Source: Clostridia bacterium (lineage in GTDB: Bacteria > Bacillota > Clostridia > Oscillospirales > CAG-272). From it: a stretch of 34,528 nucleotides of DNA. Where the stretch lies: assembly GCA_017467085.1 (NCBI GenBank), contig JAFTSW010000053.1, positions 71,782 through 106,309 of the forward strand, written 5' to 3'. The position numbers and the translations under genes were made by a program. The notes under the pieces were generated by a model. It was not told the DNA's origin. It ran no database searches and saw nothing but the letters and a program-made list of their open reading frames with translations. Below, piece by piece: positions 23,507 to 32,578 of this stretch (position 1 is its first letter; the number at the start of each line of letters is the position of its first letter).

Positions 23507-23857
23507 ATGATTAACGACAACCGCATGATTTATCCCCCCATTCCCGAGCTGACCGAAAAGGGCAAGTACAACCGCTATGAGCTGGTGATTGCCGTTGCCA
23601 AGGGCGCCCGTACCGTTACCAGCGAGTACCTGGAAATGCGCGAGAACGCCGAGCGCATGATTAACGACAGAGAAACGGATAAGCCCCTGCTTTCCCTTAT
23701 CGATAGCGAATACCGTGACGAGAAGGCAGTTCGTATTGCCATTTCCCGTATTCACGAGGGCAAGTACCGCATTCGCCGTCCCGGCGAGGCAGGAGCCGAG
23801 GAGGCTCCCGAGGAGGCTCCCGAGGAGGCTCCCGAGGAGGCTCCCGAGGAGGCGTAA
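23507..23857 (+). CDS. rpoZ: RNA polymerase subunit omega with repeat tail
   Basis: 116 residues from ATG 23507 (GGAAAGGA at 23490-23497); a GTG at 23477 is less likely. Omega motifs are KYNRYELVIAVAKGARTVTS and DEKAVRIAISRIHEGKYRIR. The omega subunit helps fold and stabilise beta-prime. Family members are normally about 65-100 residues; here the end is EEAP repeated four times plus EEA, coded by exact 12-bp repeats. It sits between remA and priA in the conserved cluster. Confidence 0.92.
   Translation: MINDNRMIYPPIPELTEKGKYNRYELVIAVAKGARTVTSEYLEMRENAERMINDRETDKPLLSLIDSEYRDEKAVRIAISRIHEGKYRIRRPGEAGAEEAPEEAPEEAPEEAPEEA
23798..23854 (+). repeat. 12-bp tandem repeat at the rpoZ 3' end
   Basis: GAGGAGGCTCCC repeated exactly four times (23798-23845) then a partial unit GAGGAGGCG. 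The units are identical at the DNA level, so copy number may vary by slippage while keeping the frame. Confidence 0.9.
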
Positions 23858-23860
23858 GAC

Positions 23861-23894
23861 GCCGACACTCCTTTAGAGCCGACACTCCCTTAGA
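23861..23894 (+). repeat. 17-bp near-perfect direct duplication upstream of priA
   Basis: GCCGACACTCCTTTAGA (23861-23877) followed immediately by GCCGACACTCCCTTAGA (23878-23894), one mismatch. The second copy leads into the priA SD (AAAGGAC). Confidence 0.75.
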
Positions 23895-23908
23895 AAGGAC
23901 AAGAAAGA

Positions 23909-26386
23909 GTGAAAACCGTTCTGACCGTTCGCCTGCTTGACGTTGCTTTTCGCGCTGACCGCGGATACGATTATTATCTGTCCGAGGGCGAGAGCGCCGA
24001 GAACCTCTATGGGCGCATTGTGACCGTTCCCTTTGGTAAGGGCAACCGTGCCGCATATGCCCTGGTGGTGGGACAGCGGCAGGAGGAGGGGGACAATCCC
24101 CATATCAAGACGGTGCTTTCTACCCTGTCGGACGCCTTTCGACTGACGGCGGAAACGGTGCGGCTTTGCCTCTTTCTGCACGATTATCTCCTTTGCTCGG
24201 TGGGGGAGGCGGTCAGAGCCGCTATGCCTGCCAAGGCGCTGGGGCTTCTGCGCGAGGGGTATATTTCCAAGGATAGTACTCTTCTTCCCAAGGGGCGCCG
24301 CGGTGAAATTCTCACCTATCTGCGCGCCAACCCCGATTCTACCGCCGAGGATATCGTCAAGGTATTCGGTGCCTCTGCCCGTAGCGCGCTTTCGGCGCTT
24401 TGCAAGGAGGGGCTGGCAGAAAAGCAGTGCCGCCTTTTGCAGGAGGCACGTGCCAAAACCCAGCGCTATTATGCTGTCGCCGCCGACAAGGCGGAGGCAG
24501 AGCGCCTTTTAGCCGAGGACTCGCTTATCAGCGAGGGCGGTGCCAAGGGCAAGCGCATTTTTCAAAACGAAACCCAAAGAACCCTCTATCGCTTTCTGCT
24601 TGCCGAGGGGGCGACGGTGGAGGGAGATATTCTGCTTCGTCTGGATATTTCCGCCTCTCCCCTGCAAACCCTGGCACGGCGCGGACTCTTGCGTGTAGAG
24701 GAACGGGAGCTTGACCGCAATCCCTACGCCCTTCTTTCTCAAAAAAAGGAGGTGCGCCCTGTGCGCCTTTCTGCCGCCCAAGAGGAGGCATACGGGCAAA
24801 TTGAGGCGCTGTACGATAAGCATCAGCCTGCGTGCGCGTTGCTTCACGGCGTGACGGGCAGCGGCAAGACCCTTGTGATGATGAAGCTGCTGGACAAGGT
24901 GTTAGGCGAGGGACGGCAAGCCATTTTGCTGGTTCCCGAAATCGCCCTGACCCCCCAGACGGTGGGCATCTTCTGCTCTCGCTACGGCGAGCGTGTGTCG
25001 GTGCTTCATTCCCGTCTTTCGGTGGGCGAGCGCTTTGACGCCTACCGCAAGATTTATAACGGCAAGGCGGATTTGGTGATAGGCACCAGAAGCGCCGTCT
25101 TTGCCCCCCTGCCTCGCTTAGGCTTGATTATTCTGGACGAGGAGCACGAGCATACCTACAAGTCTGACGCCGCTCCCCGTTATCACGCCAAGGACATAGC
25201 GGCGTTTCGCTCCAAGGAGCATAACGCCTTAACCCTGCTTGCCTCGGCAACGCCTCTGGTGGAGGACTATTACAAGGCAAAAACAGGGAAGTATACCTTA
25301 GTATCCCTTTCCGAGCGCTACGGCGGCGCCACCCTGCCAACGGTGGAGATTGCCGATATGCGGGAGGAGCTTCGGGCAGGCAATACCTCCTCGGTCAGCC
25401 GTCTTCTGATGGATAGGCTGACAGAGGCGAAGGAGAAGGGCGAGCAAGCCATTCTCTTTCTCAACCGCCGCGGCTATTACCACACGGTGTCCTGTCGCGG
25501 ATGCGGCGAGGCGTTGGAATGCCCCCATTGCTCGGTGGCGCTGTCCTATCACAGCGGCTACCGCGGCACCTATTTGCTTTGTCACGCCTGTGGCTACAAG
25601 GCGCCGATGCCCTCTCTTTGCCCTGCCTGTGGCGGAAAGCATCTTTCCTTCGTGGGCGCAGGCACCCAGAAGGCAGAGGCAGAGCTTTCCCTTGCCTTCA
25701 GAACACTTCGTATGGATGCGGACACCACCGTCAGCAAAACCTCCTACGAGCGCCTGCTTGACAAATTCCGCGCCAAGGAGGCAGACATACTCTTAGGCAC
25801 CCAGATGGTCACCAAGGGGCACGATTTTCCTGCCGTTTCGGTGGCAGGGGTTCTGCTTGCCGATTCCACCCTGCATATGAGCGACTTCCGTGCCTCGGAG
25901 AGAACCTTCTCTCTTTTGACCCAGGTGGTGGGGCGCGCGGGGCGCGCCAAGACCAAGGGCACGGCGGTGATACAGACCTTTTGCCCACAGCATCCCGTGA
26001 TACGCCTGGCAGCCAAGCAGGATTACGAGGGCTTTTACGCCGAGGAAATCCGTTTAAGACAGGCGCTGCTCTATCCCCCCTTCTGCGATATGGCGGTGGT
26101 TTTGCTCCGCGGCAGAGAGGAAAGCCGCCTGCTTGCCGACGCCAAAACGGCAGCGACGGTATTAACCGAGCTATTGAAGGCAGAGGCGGCAGACCTGCCC
26201 GCTATGCTCTACGGTCCCTTGGAGATGCAAAACTACAAGGTGGCAGAGCAATACCGTGTAAAGCTATTAATAAAATGCAAGCTCACCACCAGAATGAGAG
26301 CCCTCTTCGGTATGTTCTTGGAGCGCTTCTCGGCGGTGCATAGCGACACGGTGATACACATTGATTTTAACCCGACGGAGGCGTAA
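23909..26386 (+). CDS. priA: Primosomal protein N' (replication restart helicase PriA)
   Basis: 825 residues from GTG 23909 (VKTVLTVRLLDVAFRADRGY). The order is a 3'-DNA-binding domain, winged helix, Walker A HGVTGSGKT near 315-322, DEEH box (ILDEEHEHTYKSD) near 409-420, and a zinc-binding Cys cluster near 530-578 (CRGCG, CPHC, CHACGYK, CPACGG). It ends with helicase motifs (GTQMVTKGHDFP, QVVGRAGRA) and a C-terminal domain. PriA reloads the replisome at stalled forks. coaBC, normally between rpoZ and priA, is absent. Confidence 0.97.
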   Translation: MKTVLTVRLLDVAFRADRGYDYYLSEGESAENLYGRIVTVPFGKGNRAAYALVVGQRQEEGDNPHIKTVLSTLSDAFRLTAETVRLCLFLHDYLLCSVGEAVRAAMPAKALGLLREGYISKDSTLLPKGRRGEILTYLRANPDSTAEDIVKVFGASARSALSALCKEGLAEKQCRLLQEARAKTQRYYAVAADKAEAERLLAEDSLISEGGAKGKRIFQNETQRTLYRFLLAEGATVEGDILLRLDISASPLQTLARRGLLRVEERELDRNPYALLSQKKEVRPVRLSAAQEEAYGQIEALYDKHQPACALLHGVTGSGKTLVMMKLLDKVLGEGRQAILLVPEIALTPQTVGIFCSRYGERVSVLHSRLSVGERFDAYRKIYNGKADLVIGTRSAVFAPLPRLGLIILDEEHEHTYKSDAAPRYHAKDIAAFRSKEHNALTLLASATPLVEDYYKAKTGKYTLVSLSERYGGATLPTVEIADMREELRAGNTSSVSRLLMDRLTEAKEKGEQAILFLNRRGYYHTVSCRGCGEALECPHCSVALSYHSGYRGTYLLCHACGYKAPMPSLCPACGGKHLSFVGAGTQKAEAELSLAFRTLRMDADTTVSKTSYERLLDKFRAKEADILLGTQMVTKGHDFPAVSVAGVLLADSTLHMSDFRASERTFSLLTQVVGRAGRAKTKGTAVIQTFCPQHPVIRLAAKQDYEGFYAEEIRLRQALLYPPFCDMAVVLLRGREESRLLADAKTAATVLTELLKAEAADLPAMLYGPLEMQNYKVAEQYRVKLLIKCKLTTRMRALFGMFLERFSAVHSDTVIHIDFNPTEA

Positions 26387-26425
26387 GCCGCCGTCACAAG
26401 GATTGCAAGAAAGGAAGAGCCGTAT

Positions 26426-26884
26426 ATGGCATTACTGAATATTCGCACCGATAAGGACCCCATTTTGCGGAAAACCAGCCGCCCCGTTATCGAGGTGACC
26501 CCCCGTATTCTCACCCTGCTGGACGATATGGTGGAAACCATGCGTCGGGCAAACGGCTGCGGACTTGCCGCTGTGCAGGTGGGCGTTTTGCGCCGCGTGG
26601 TGGTTATCGAGGTAGAGGAGGGGACGGTCTATGAAATGATTAACCCCGAAATTATCGAGAGCGAGGGACACCAGGAGGAGGCAGAGGGGTGCTTATCCCT
26701 GCCTGACCGCTGGGGCGTTACCTCCCGTCCGATGCGTGTGACGGTGAAATACCTTGACCGCAAGGGCAAGGAAAGAACCTTAACGGGAGAGGGGCTTCTG
26801 GCGCGCGCCATTTGCCACGAAACCGACCACCTGGACGGCAAGCTTTTTATTGACGTGATGATTCGGGAGGCAGAGGAGGATTAA
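26426..26884 (+). CDS. def: Peptide deformylase
   Basis: 152 residues. The three metal-site motifs are intact: GCGLAAVQVG at 44-53, EGCLSLP at 87-93 (Cys89 ligand) and HETDH at 131-135 (two His and the catalytic Glu). Note Val in the motif I position where AAxQIG or AAPQIG is usual. It removes the formyl group from nascent N-terminal Met, the step reversing what Fmt (next gene) adds. SD GAAAGGAAG. Confidence 0.96.
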   Translation: MALLNIRTDKDPILRKTSRPVIEVTPRILTLLDDMVETMRRANGCGLAAVQVGVLRRVVVIEVEEGTVYEMINPEIIESEGHQEEAEGCLSLPDRWGVTSRPMRVTVKYLDRKGKERTLTGEGLLARAICHETDHLDGKLFIDVMIREAEED

Positions 26885-26921
26885 TTCTCGCCTTCAAAAA
26901 TAAACGGAAAGGACGAAGGGT

Positions 26922-27860
26922 ATGAGAATCGTATTTATGGGCACCCCCGATATTGCGGCGGAGTGCTTATCCGCTATTTTGCAAAGCGGCAAGCATACCG
27001 TTGTGGCGGCAGTTTGCCAGCCCGATAAGCCCAAGGGGCGGGGTATGGTGCTGACCCCACCGCCTGTGAAGCAGCTGGCGACGGAAAAGGGTATTCCCGT
27101 TTTTCAGCCCCAGTCCTTAAAGGGCGGTATTCTGCTACCTTATCTGGACAGATGGCGCCCCGACATTGTGGTGGTGGTGGCGTATGGCAAGATATTGCCT
27201 ACCTACGTGCTTTCCTATCCCCCCTACGGCTGCTTGAATTTGCACGTGTCCCTCCTTCCCAAGTACAGAGGCGCCGCCCCTATGCAGCGCGCCATTATGG
27301 CAGGGGAGAAGGAAACGGGCGTTTGCGTGATGCAGATGGACGCGGGGCTGGATACGGGAGATATTTTGGCAAAGCGCACCTTCCCCATTACCGATGAGGA
27401 TGATTTCGGCACGGTTCACGATACCTCGGCAAGGGTAGGCGGCGCCCTTCTTTGCGAAACCTTAGAGGCGCTGGCAAAGGGGGACATTCGTCCCCAAAAG
27501 CAGGAGGGCGAGCCCTCCTACGCCGAGAAAATCACCAAGGCAGACACCGCCTTGGATTTCTCCCTGCCCGCAAGACGCCTTCACGCCCAAATCCGTGGGC
27601 TTTCGCCCATTCCCTTGGCGTACACCAAAACCCCCGACGGGAAGCTCTTGAAGATTGTCAAGGCGACCTTAGCCGAGGGCAAGGGGACGCCGGGAGAGGT
27701 GCTTTCTCTCTCCACCGAGGGAGAGGGCGGCATTACCGTTGCCTGCGGCGAGGGGGCGCTACGCCTTGTCTGCGTTCTGCCTGAGGGCAAGGGCAAAATG
27801 CTTGCCGCCGATATGATTCGGGGCAGGAAAATCAAAGAGGGAGATATTCTTTCTCTATGA
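26922..27860 (+). CDS. fmt: Methionyl-tRNA formyltransferase
   Basis: 312 residues, normal. The catalytic triad is N106, H108 (LNLHVSLLPKYRGAAP) and D144 (AGLDTGD), which match the E. coli numbering. MRIVFMGTPDIAAECLSAIL is the typical start. It formylates initiator Met-tRNA with 10-formyl-THF. The last ATGA (27857-27860) is shared with the start of rsmB, so the two are translationally coupled. Confidence 0.97.
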   Translation: MRIVFMGTPDIAAECLSAILQSGKHTVVAAVCQPDKPKGRGMVLTPPPVKQLATEKGIPVFQPQSLKGGILLPYLDRWRPDIVVVVAYGKILPTYVLSYPPYGCLNLHVSLLPKYRGAAPMQRAIMAGEKETGVCVMQMDAGLDTGDILAKRTFPITDEDDFGTVHDTSARVGGALLCETLEALAKGDIRPQKQEGEPSYAEKITKADTALDFSLPARRLHAQIRGLSPIPLAYTKTPDGKLLKIVKATLAEGKGTPGEVLSLSTEGEGGITVACGEGALRLVCVLPEGKGKMLAADMIRGRKIKEGDILSL

Positions 27861-29140
27861 ATATTCGCAAGAAAGCGGCAGAGCTGTTAGCCACCCTGGA
27901 ACGGGAGGGCGGCTTTGCCAACCTGATGCTGACAGACGGGCTTCTGGCTGCGGCAGGGGAGGAGGCACCCCTTTTAACGGCGCTCTTTTACGGAGCGGTG
28001 GAGCGGCGCCTTTCCTTGGATTTCGCCATTGCCACCCTGTCGGGACGCTCTATTTCCGAGGTAGATTCTCACGCCAAGCAGCTATTGCGGCTGGGGCTTT
28101 ACCAGATGTATTTTATGCACACGCCTCCTTATGCCGCCGTGAATGAAACGGTGGCGTTGGGCGAAAATAAAGCAGAGAAGGGTTTTCTGAACGCCGTTCT
28201 CCGCGAAGCGGTCAGACGGGGCGAGCGCCCCCTGCCCGACGAGGGAAAGATAGCCAGGTACCTTTCGGTACGGGAGTCCTTCCCCCAGGCAACCGTTAAG
28301 CGATTTCTGTCCCTCTTCGGACAAGCCGACACCGAGGCGCTTTTAGCCGCCTACAATCGGGTCGCCCCCTTGACGCTCCGTCTGGTACGGGGAAGGAGAG
28401 AGGACTATATCCGGCGCCTGGCGGCACTTGGTATAGAGGCAGAGAGGACACCCTATGCCCCACGGGGCATCCGCGTGCTTTCCGCCGTGTCCGTCAAGGC
28501 ACTGCCCGGATTTGATACGGGCGAGTTCTTTATCCAGGACGAGGCATCCCAGCTGGCGGTTGCCGCCCTTGACGCCCAAAGAGGACAACGGGTGATTGAC
28601 GTTTGCGCCTGTCCCGGCGGCAAAACGGCAGGGGCGCTGGCAGACCGAGAGGGAGAGGGCGAGAGCTTCGCCTTTGACCTGCATCGCAGCAAGCTGCCCT
28701 TGATTGAGGGAACCCTTGGGCGGTTAGGCTTTTCGGCTACCTTAGGGGAGCTTGACGCCGCCCAGGGAAGGGCTGACCTTTTCGACACGGCAGAGCGCGT
28801 TATCTGTGACGTTCCCTGCTCGGGGCTGGGGGTTTTGGGCAAGAAGCCCGATTTGCGTTACCGCCCCATTACCGAGGCGCTTCCCGCCTTACAGTACGAT
28901 ATCTTAAGGACCTCTGCCCGTTATCTCAAAAAAGAGGGCATTCTGGTCTATTCCACCTGCACGCTCTTGCCCGAGGAAAACGGCGAGAACGTGGCAAGGT
29001 TTTTGGAGGAGCATCCTCATTTCGTTGCCGAGGACTTTTCCTTCGGCGCGCTACACAGCGAGAAGGGGCAGCTGACGCTGTTGCCCTTCCGGCACGGCAC
29101 AGACGGCTTCTTTATTGCCCGCTTGCGCCGTATACGGTAA
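27857..29140 (+). CDS. rsmB: 16S rRNA m5C967 methyltransferase RsmB
   Basis: 427 residues. The N-terminal NusB-like RNA-binding domain (about 1-135, including LLRLGLYQMYFM and NAVLREAVRRGE) is followed by the SAM-dependent domain: VCACPGGKTAGALAD near 250-264, CDVPCSGLGVLGKKPDLRYR near 318-337 and the nucleophile motif VYSTCTLLPEENGENV near 366-381. It methylates C967 of 16S rRNA in E. coli. In the conserved fmt-rsmB-rlmN order. Confidence 0.96.
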   Translation: MNIRKKAAELLATLEREGGFANLMLTDGLLAAAGEEAPLLTALFYGAVERRLSLDFAIATLSGRSISEVDSHAKQLLRLGLYQMYFMHTPPYAAVNETVALGENKAEKGFLNAVLREAVRRGERPLPDEGKIARYLSVRESFPQATVKRFLSLFGQADTEALLAAYNRVAPLTLRLVRGRREDYIRRLAALGIEAERTPYAPRGIRVLSAVSVKALPGFDTGEFFIQDEASQLAVAALDAQRGQRVIDVCACPGGKTAGALADREGEGESFAFDLHRSKLPLIEGTLGRLGFSATLGELDAAQGRADLFDTAERVICDVPCSGLGVLGKKPDLRYRPITEALPALQYDILRTSARYLKKEGILVYSTCTLLPEENGENVARFLEEHPHFVAEDFSFGALHSEKGQLTLLPFRHGTDGFFIARLRRIR

Positions 29141-29164
29141 AAACAAGAGAAAGGAAGACGGGGC

Positions 29165-30253
29165 GTGAACTTGGCATCCACGGTAGAAAAAATAGATATT
29201 GCAAGCCTGCTCCCTGGGGAGCTGGAGGCGTTCTGCCGTGAAAACGGACAGCCTGCCTACCGCGCCGCTCAGCTGTTTTCCTTTTTACAGAGCGGGGCGT
29301 CCCTTGAGGAGATGTCCTCGCTTCCCAAGAGCTTCCGCGCCTTTCTTGCGGAGAATTGTCTTTTCACCCTGCCCTCGGTAGAGGAGAAGCTGGTGTCCGC
29401 CATTGACGGAACGGTGAAGTACCTTTTCAGGCTTCACGACGGCGAGTGCGTGGAAAGCGTCTTTATGCGGTATAAGCACGGCAACACCCTCTGCATTTCC
29501 AGCCAGGTGGGCTGTCGGATGGGCTGTGCCTTCTGCGCCTCCACCATTGGGGGCAAGATAAGGGACCTGCTTCCCTCCGAGCTGGTAGGGCAAATTCTTG
29601 CCGCCCAGCGGGATACGGGAGAGAAGGTTTCCAACATCGTGATGATGGGCATTGGCGAGCCCTTGGATAATTATGAAAACGTACTGCGCTTCTTGAAGCT
29701 GGTCAACCACGAAAAGGGCTTGCATATCGGCTACCGCCACATCTCCCTTTCCACCTGTGGCTTGGCAGAGGGGATTTTGCGTCTGGCAAGGGAGAATCTT
29801 CCCATTACCCTCTCCATTTCCCTTCACGCGGTGACGGACGAAAAGCGCTCGGCGCTGATGCCTGTCAACCGCCGCTATCCCATCAAGGAGCTGCTTGCCG
29901 CGTGTGTTGCCTACTATAAGACAACCGAGCGCCGTATTTCCTTTGAATACACCCTGATTGCGGGGAAGAACGATACCGTGGAGGAGGCGCGCGCCCTTGC
30001 CGCCCTTCTGAAAAACGCTTTCCGCGGAACCAAGGCACCCCTGCACGTGAATCTCATTCGGGTCAACGAGGTCAAGGAAAGCGGCTTTAGCCGCCCCGAT
30101 AAGGAGGGCGCGCGGCGCTTTGCCGAGGCGCTCTTGGCAGAGGGCGTCAACGCCACGGTGCGCAGACGCTTGGGGGCGGACGTCAACGCCGCCTGCGGTC
30201 AGCTACGGAGAAAGACGCTGAAAGAAAAGGGACAGAAAGAGAATAAGGAATGA
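29165..30253 (+). CDS. rlmN: Dual-specificity RNA methyltransferase RlmN (radical SAM)
   Basis: 362 residues from GTG 29165 (SD GAAAGGAAG). The radical-SAM cluster cysteines are C117, C121 and C124 (CRMGCAFC); C110 and C344 (NAACGQLR) align with the catalytic pair C118 and C355 of E. coli RlmN. MMGIGEPLDNYENVLRFL is the SAM-binding GEP motif. It makes m2A2503 in 23S rRNA and m2A37 in tRNAs. Its end overlaps stp by ATGA (30250-30253). Confidence 0.97.
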   Translation: MNLASTVEKIDIASLLPGELEAFCRENGQPAYRAAQLFSFLQSGASLEEMSSLPKSFRAFLAENCLFTLPSVEEKLVSAIDGTVKYLFRLHDGECVESVFMRYKHGNTLCISSQVGCRMGCAFCASTIGGKIRDLLPSELVGQILAAQRDTGEKVSNIVMMGIGEPLDNYENVLRFLKLVNHEKGLHIGYRHISLSTCGLAEGILRLARENLPITLSISLHAVTDEKRSALMPVNRRYPIKELLAACVAYYKTTERRISFEYTLIAGKNDTVEEARALAALLKNAFRGTKAPLHVNLIRVNEVKESGFSRPDKEGARRFAEALLAEGVNATVRRRLGADVNAACGQLRRKTLKEKGQKENKE

Positions 30254-31020
30254 ACGTATGTGGACTTACCGATTCCGGCATGTGCCGTGCCGAGAATCAG
30301 GACTGCTTCGCCTGCGCCACCCTGTCTTCTAAGGATAAGGACGGCAAGGACGCCTTAGCGCTTGCCGTGGTTTGTGACGGTATGGGCGGCGCCCACGGCG
30401 GAGAAACGGCAAGTCGCCTTGCCACCGCCATCTTCGTGGAGAAAATGGCAGGCGAAAGGAAGCGGGACGAGCACGCCTTGAAAAATGCCGTCGCCGCCGC
30501 CAATACGGCGGTATACCGCAAGAGCCGCGAGGAGGAGCGCTTCTCGGGAATGGGAACGACCCTGGTTTCCGTTCTGGCAGGCAAAAGGGAGGCACAGGTG
30601 GCGTACGTGGGCGATAGCCGCGCCTACCTCTTTCACGGGGGAGAAATACGGCAGCTGACACACGACCACTCCTACGTGCAAACCCTGGTGGACAGCGGCA
30701 AGCTCACCCAGGAGGAAGCCAAAACCCACCCGATGAAAAATTTGATTATGCGTGCCGTTGGCGTCAAGAAAACGGTAGAGGCGGATGTCTTTCCCATTAC
30801 CTGGGAGGAGGGAGATATCCTTTTGCTCTGCTCCGACGGCTTCAGCAACGAGGTTGGCCCCGAACAGATGGAGTCGGTGCTGTCCGCTAAGGATATGCCC
30901 CTTTCTCAACGGGTCCGAGATTTGATAGGTGCCGCAAACTGCGCGGGCGGCGACGACAATATTACCGTGCTTTTACTTGAAAACACAAAGGAGAATGAAT
31001 GGAATGTTGAATGCCAATGA
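30250..31020 (+). CDS. prpC: PP2C-type Ser/Thr phosphatase (Stp/PrpC)
   Basis: 256 residues. Metal-binding motifs: SGMCRAENQDCFAC at 9-22, VVCDGMGGAHGGETAS at 40-55 (D43), VGDSRAYLF near 119-127 and GGDDNITVLLLE near the C-terminus. It dephosphorylates substrates of the partner kinase encoded next. Overlaps both neighbours: ATGA with rlmN and 17 bp with the kinase gene. Confidence 0.96.
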   Translation: MNVCGLTDSGMCRAENQDCFACATLSSKDKDGKDALALAVVCDGMGGAHGGETASRLATAIFVEKMAGERKRDEHALKNAVAAANTAVYRKSREEERFSGMGTTLVSVLAGKREAQVAYVGDSRAYLFHGGEIRQLTHDHSYVQTLVDSGKLTQEEAKTHPMKNLIMRAVGVKKTVEADVFPITWEEGDILLLCSDGFSNEVGPEQMESVLSAKDMPLSQRVRDLIGAANCAGGDDNITVLLLENTKENEWNVECQ

Positions 31021-32578
31021 CTACTTGAACACCGTGTTTGATGACAGATATAAGATTATCCGCGAAATCGGACGCGGCGCCTCCAGCATCGTCTTCGTGG
31101 CGGAGGATACGCTGAAAAATTGCCAGGTTGCCATTAAGCTGTTAGACAGTGACGCGGATGAATATAAGGTAAACTCCAAGAGCTTTCAGAATGAAATCGA
31201 GGCGCTGACCGAAATGGATTACCACGCCAATATCGTGGGCATCTATGACGCCTCCTTTGAGGGAAAGATTCACTATATTGCTATGGAATACGTCCAGGGC
31301 TGCACCCTGCGGCGGTATATGGACACCCATAAGGTACTGCCCGAGGAGGTTATTATCGACTTTTCCTCCCAGGTGCTGGACGCCCTGCGCGCCGCCCATA
31401 GCAACGGCATTATCCATCGGGACATCAAGCCCCAGAACATTCTCTTGACCCAGGCAGAGGACGGCAACGAGGTACAGCTCGTGAAGCTTGCCGACTTCGG
31501 TATTGCCCGTCTGCCCGAGAATGACCGCTTTATGATGAAGGACAGAGGCATCGGCACGGTGCATTATATCAGCCCCGAGCAGGCGTCGGGCGCCCCCGTG
31601 ACCGCCAGAAGCGATATTTATTCTCTGGGTGTTCTGATGTATGAAATGGCAACGGGTAAGGCGCCCTTTCACGCCGACTGCGCCACCGCCATCATCACCC
31701 AGCACCAGACGGATTTGCCTGAGGACCCCCGTAGCTACAACCCCAACCTGTCGGTGGGAATGAAGCAGATTATTCTCAAGGCGCTGGAAAAGGACCCTGC
31801 CCGTCGCTTTAAGAGCGCAGACGAGATGCTCCGCGCCTTGACCCGTTTACAGCACGGGGAAGCCACCGTTTTAGAGGTCAAGGAAAAGGAGCCCAAGCCC
31901 CCCAAGACCTACAAGGAGGCAAAGGACAAGAAAAAGAAGCAGGAAAGAGAAGCGAAGTGGCAAAGGGAGGGAGGCTCCTTCCTTGGCGGCTTTGACCGCC
32001 GCTGGCTCATCGGCATTGCCTCGGCACTCTTGGCTGTTGCCGTTATCGTGGGCACGGTGCTTCTCATTACCCTGCCGGGTCGCAACCCCACCCACGAGGT
32101 GCAAAACTATATCGGACAAACCTTAGAAAGCGTCCAAGCCCGTCCCGATGTGACGGTGACCCGTGTGGTCTATCAGTATAACTCTGCCGACTTCGGCAAG
32201 ATTATCGACCAATCTCCCAAGCAGGGAACCTTAGAGCCCGGAGAGGATGATTCGGTGGTGCTGTACGTTTCCTGCGGCGCCCGGAACGGTGCTATCGGTA
32301 AGCTGACCGCAGGCGACTGCGCCAACACCGCCGCCGCTGAGGCAGCCCTGAAGAAGGAAAACCCCCTGCTTGCCGCCGCCTTCCGCAGCGAAGCTGCCGA
32401 GGAGCATAATCCCCTGTACGCCGTTGGCGCCGTGGTGGCGGTTGATTTCCTCGATAAGGACGGCAACACCCTGACCACCTTCCCCGTAGAGCTTCCGAGC
32501 CTGAACGGCCGCGTGGGCATCAACAAGGACCTTATCAAGACCGTGGTGCTGTACACCAACCCTGCCGCTGCCCAATGA
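31004..32578 (+). CDS. prkC: PASTA-type Ser/Thr protein kinase PrkC/Stk
   Basis: 524 residues from ATG 31004, 10 nt after AAAGGAG (30987-30993); an ATG at 30995 is too close to the SD. Kinase domain about 1-280: GRGASS (23-28), K45, HRD (138-140), DFG (164-166), SPE (190-192). A Lys/Glu-rich juxtamembrane stretch (293-325) precedes one TM (about 334-357). Outside the cell there is one recognisable but degenerate PASTA-like unit (366-425), then about 100 residues not clearly PASTA. PrkC senses muropeptides or cell-wall state in other Firmicutes, usually with 3-4 PASTA repeats. It overlaps prpC and rsgA. Confidence 0.94.
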   Translation: MLNANDYLNTVFDDRYKIIREIGRGASSIVFVAEDTLKNCQVAIKLLDSDADEYKVNSKSFQNEIEALTEMDYHANIVGIYDASFEGKIHYIAMEYVQGCTLRRYMDTHKVLPEEVIIDFSSQVLDALRAAHSNGIIHRDIKPQNILLTQAEDGNEVQLVKLADFGIARLPENDRFMMKDRGIGTVHYISPEQASGAPVTARSDIYSLGVLMYEMATGKAPFHADCATAIITQHQTDLPEDPRSYNPNLSVGMKQIILKALEKDPARRFKSADEMLRALTRLQHGEATVLEVKEKEPKPPKTYKEAKDKKKKQEREAKWQREGGSFLGGFDRRWLIGIASALLAVAVIVGTVLLITLPGRNPTHEVQNYIGQTLESVQARPDVTVTRVVYQYNSADFGKIIDQSPKQGTLEPGEDDSVVLYVSCGARNGAIGKLTAGDCANTAAAEAALKKENPLLAAAFRSEAAEEHNPLYAVGAVVAVDFLDKDGNTLTTFPVELPSLNGRVGINKDLIKTVVLYTNPAAAQ

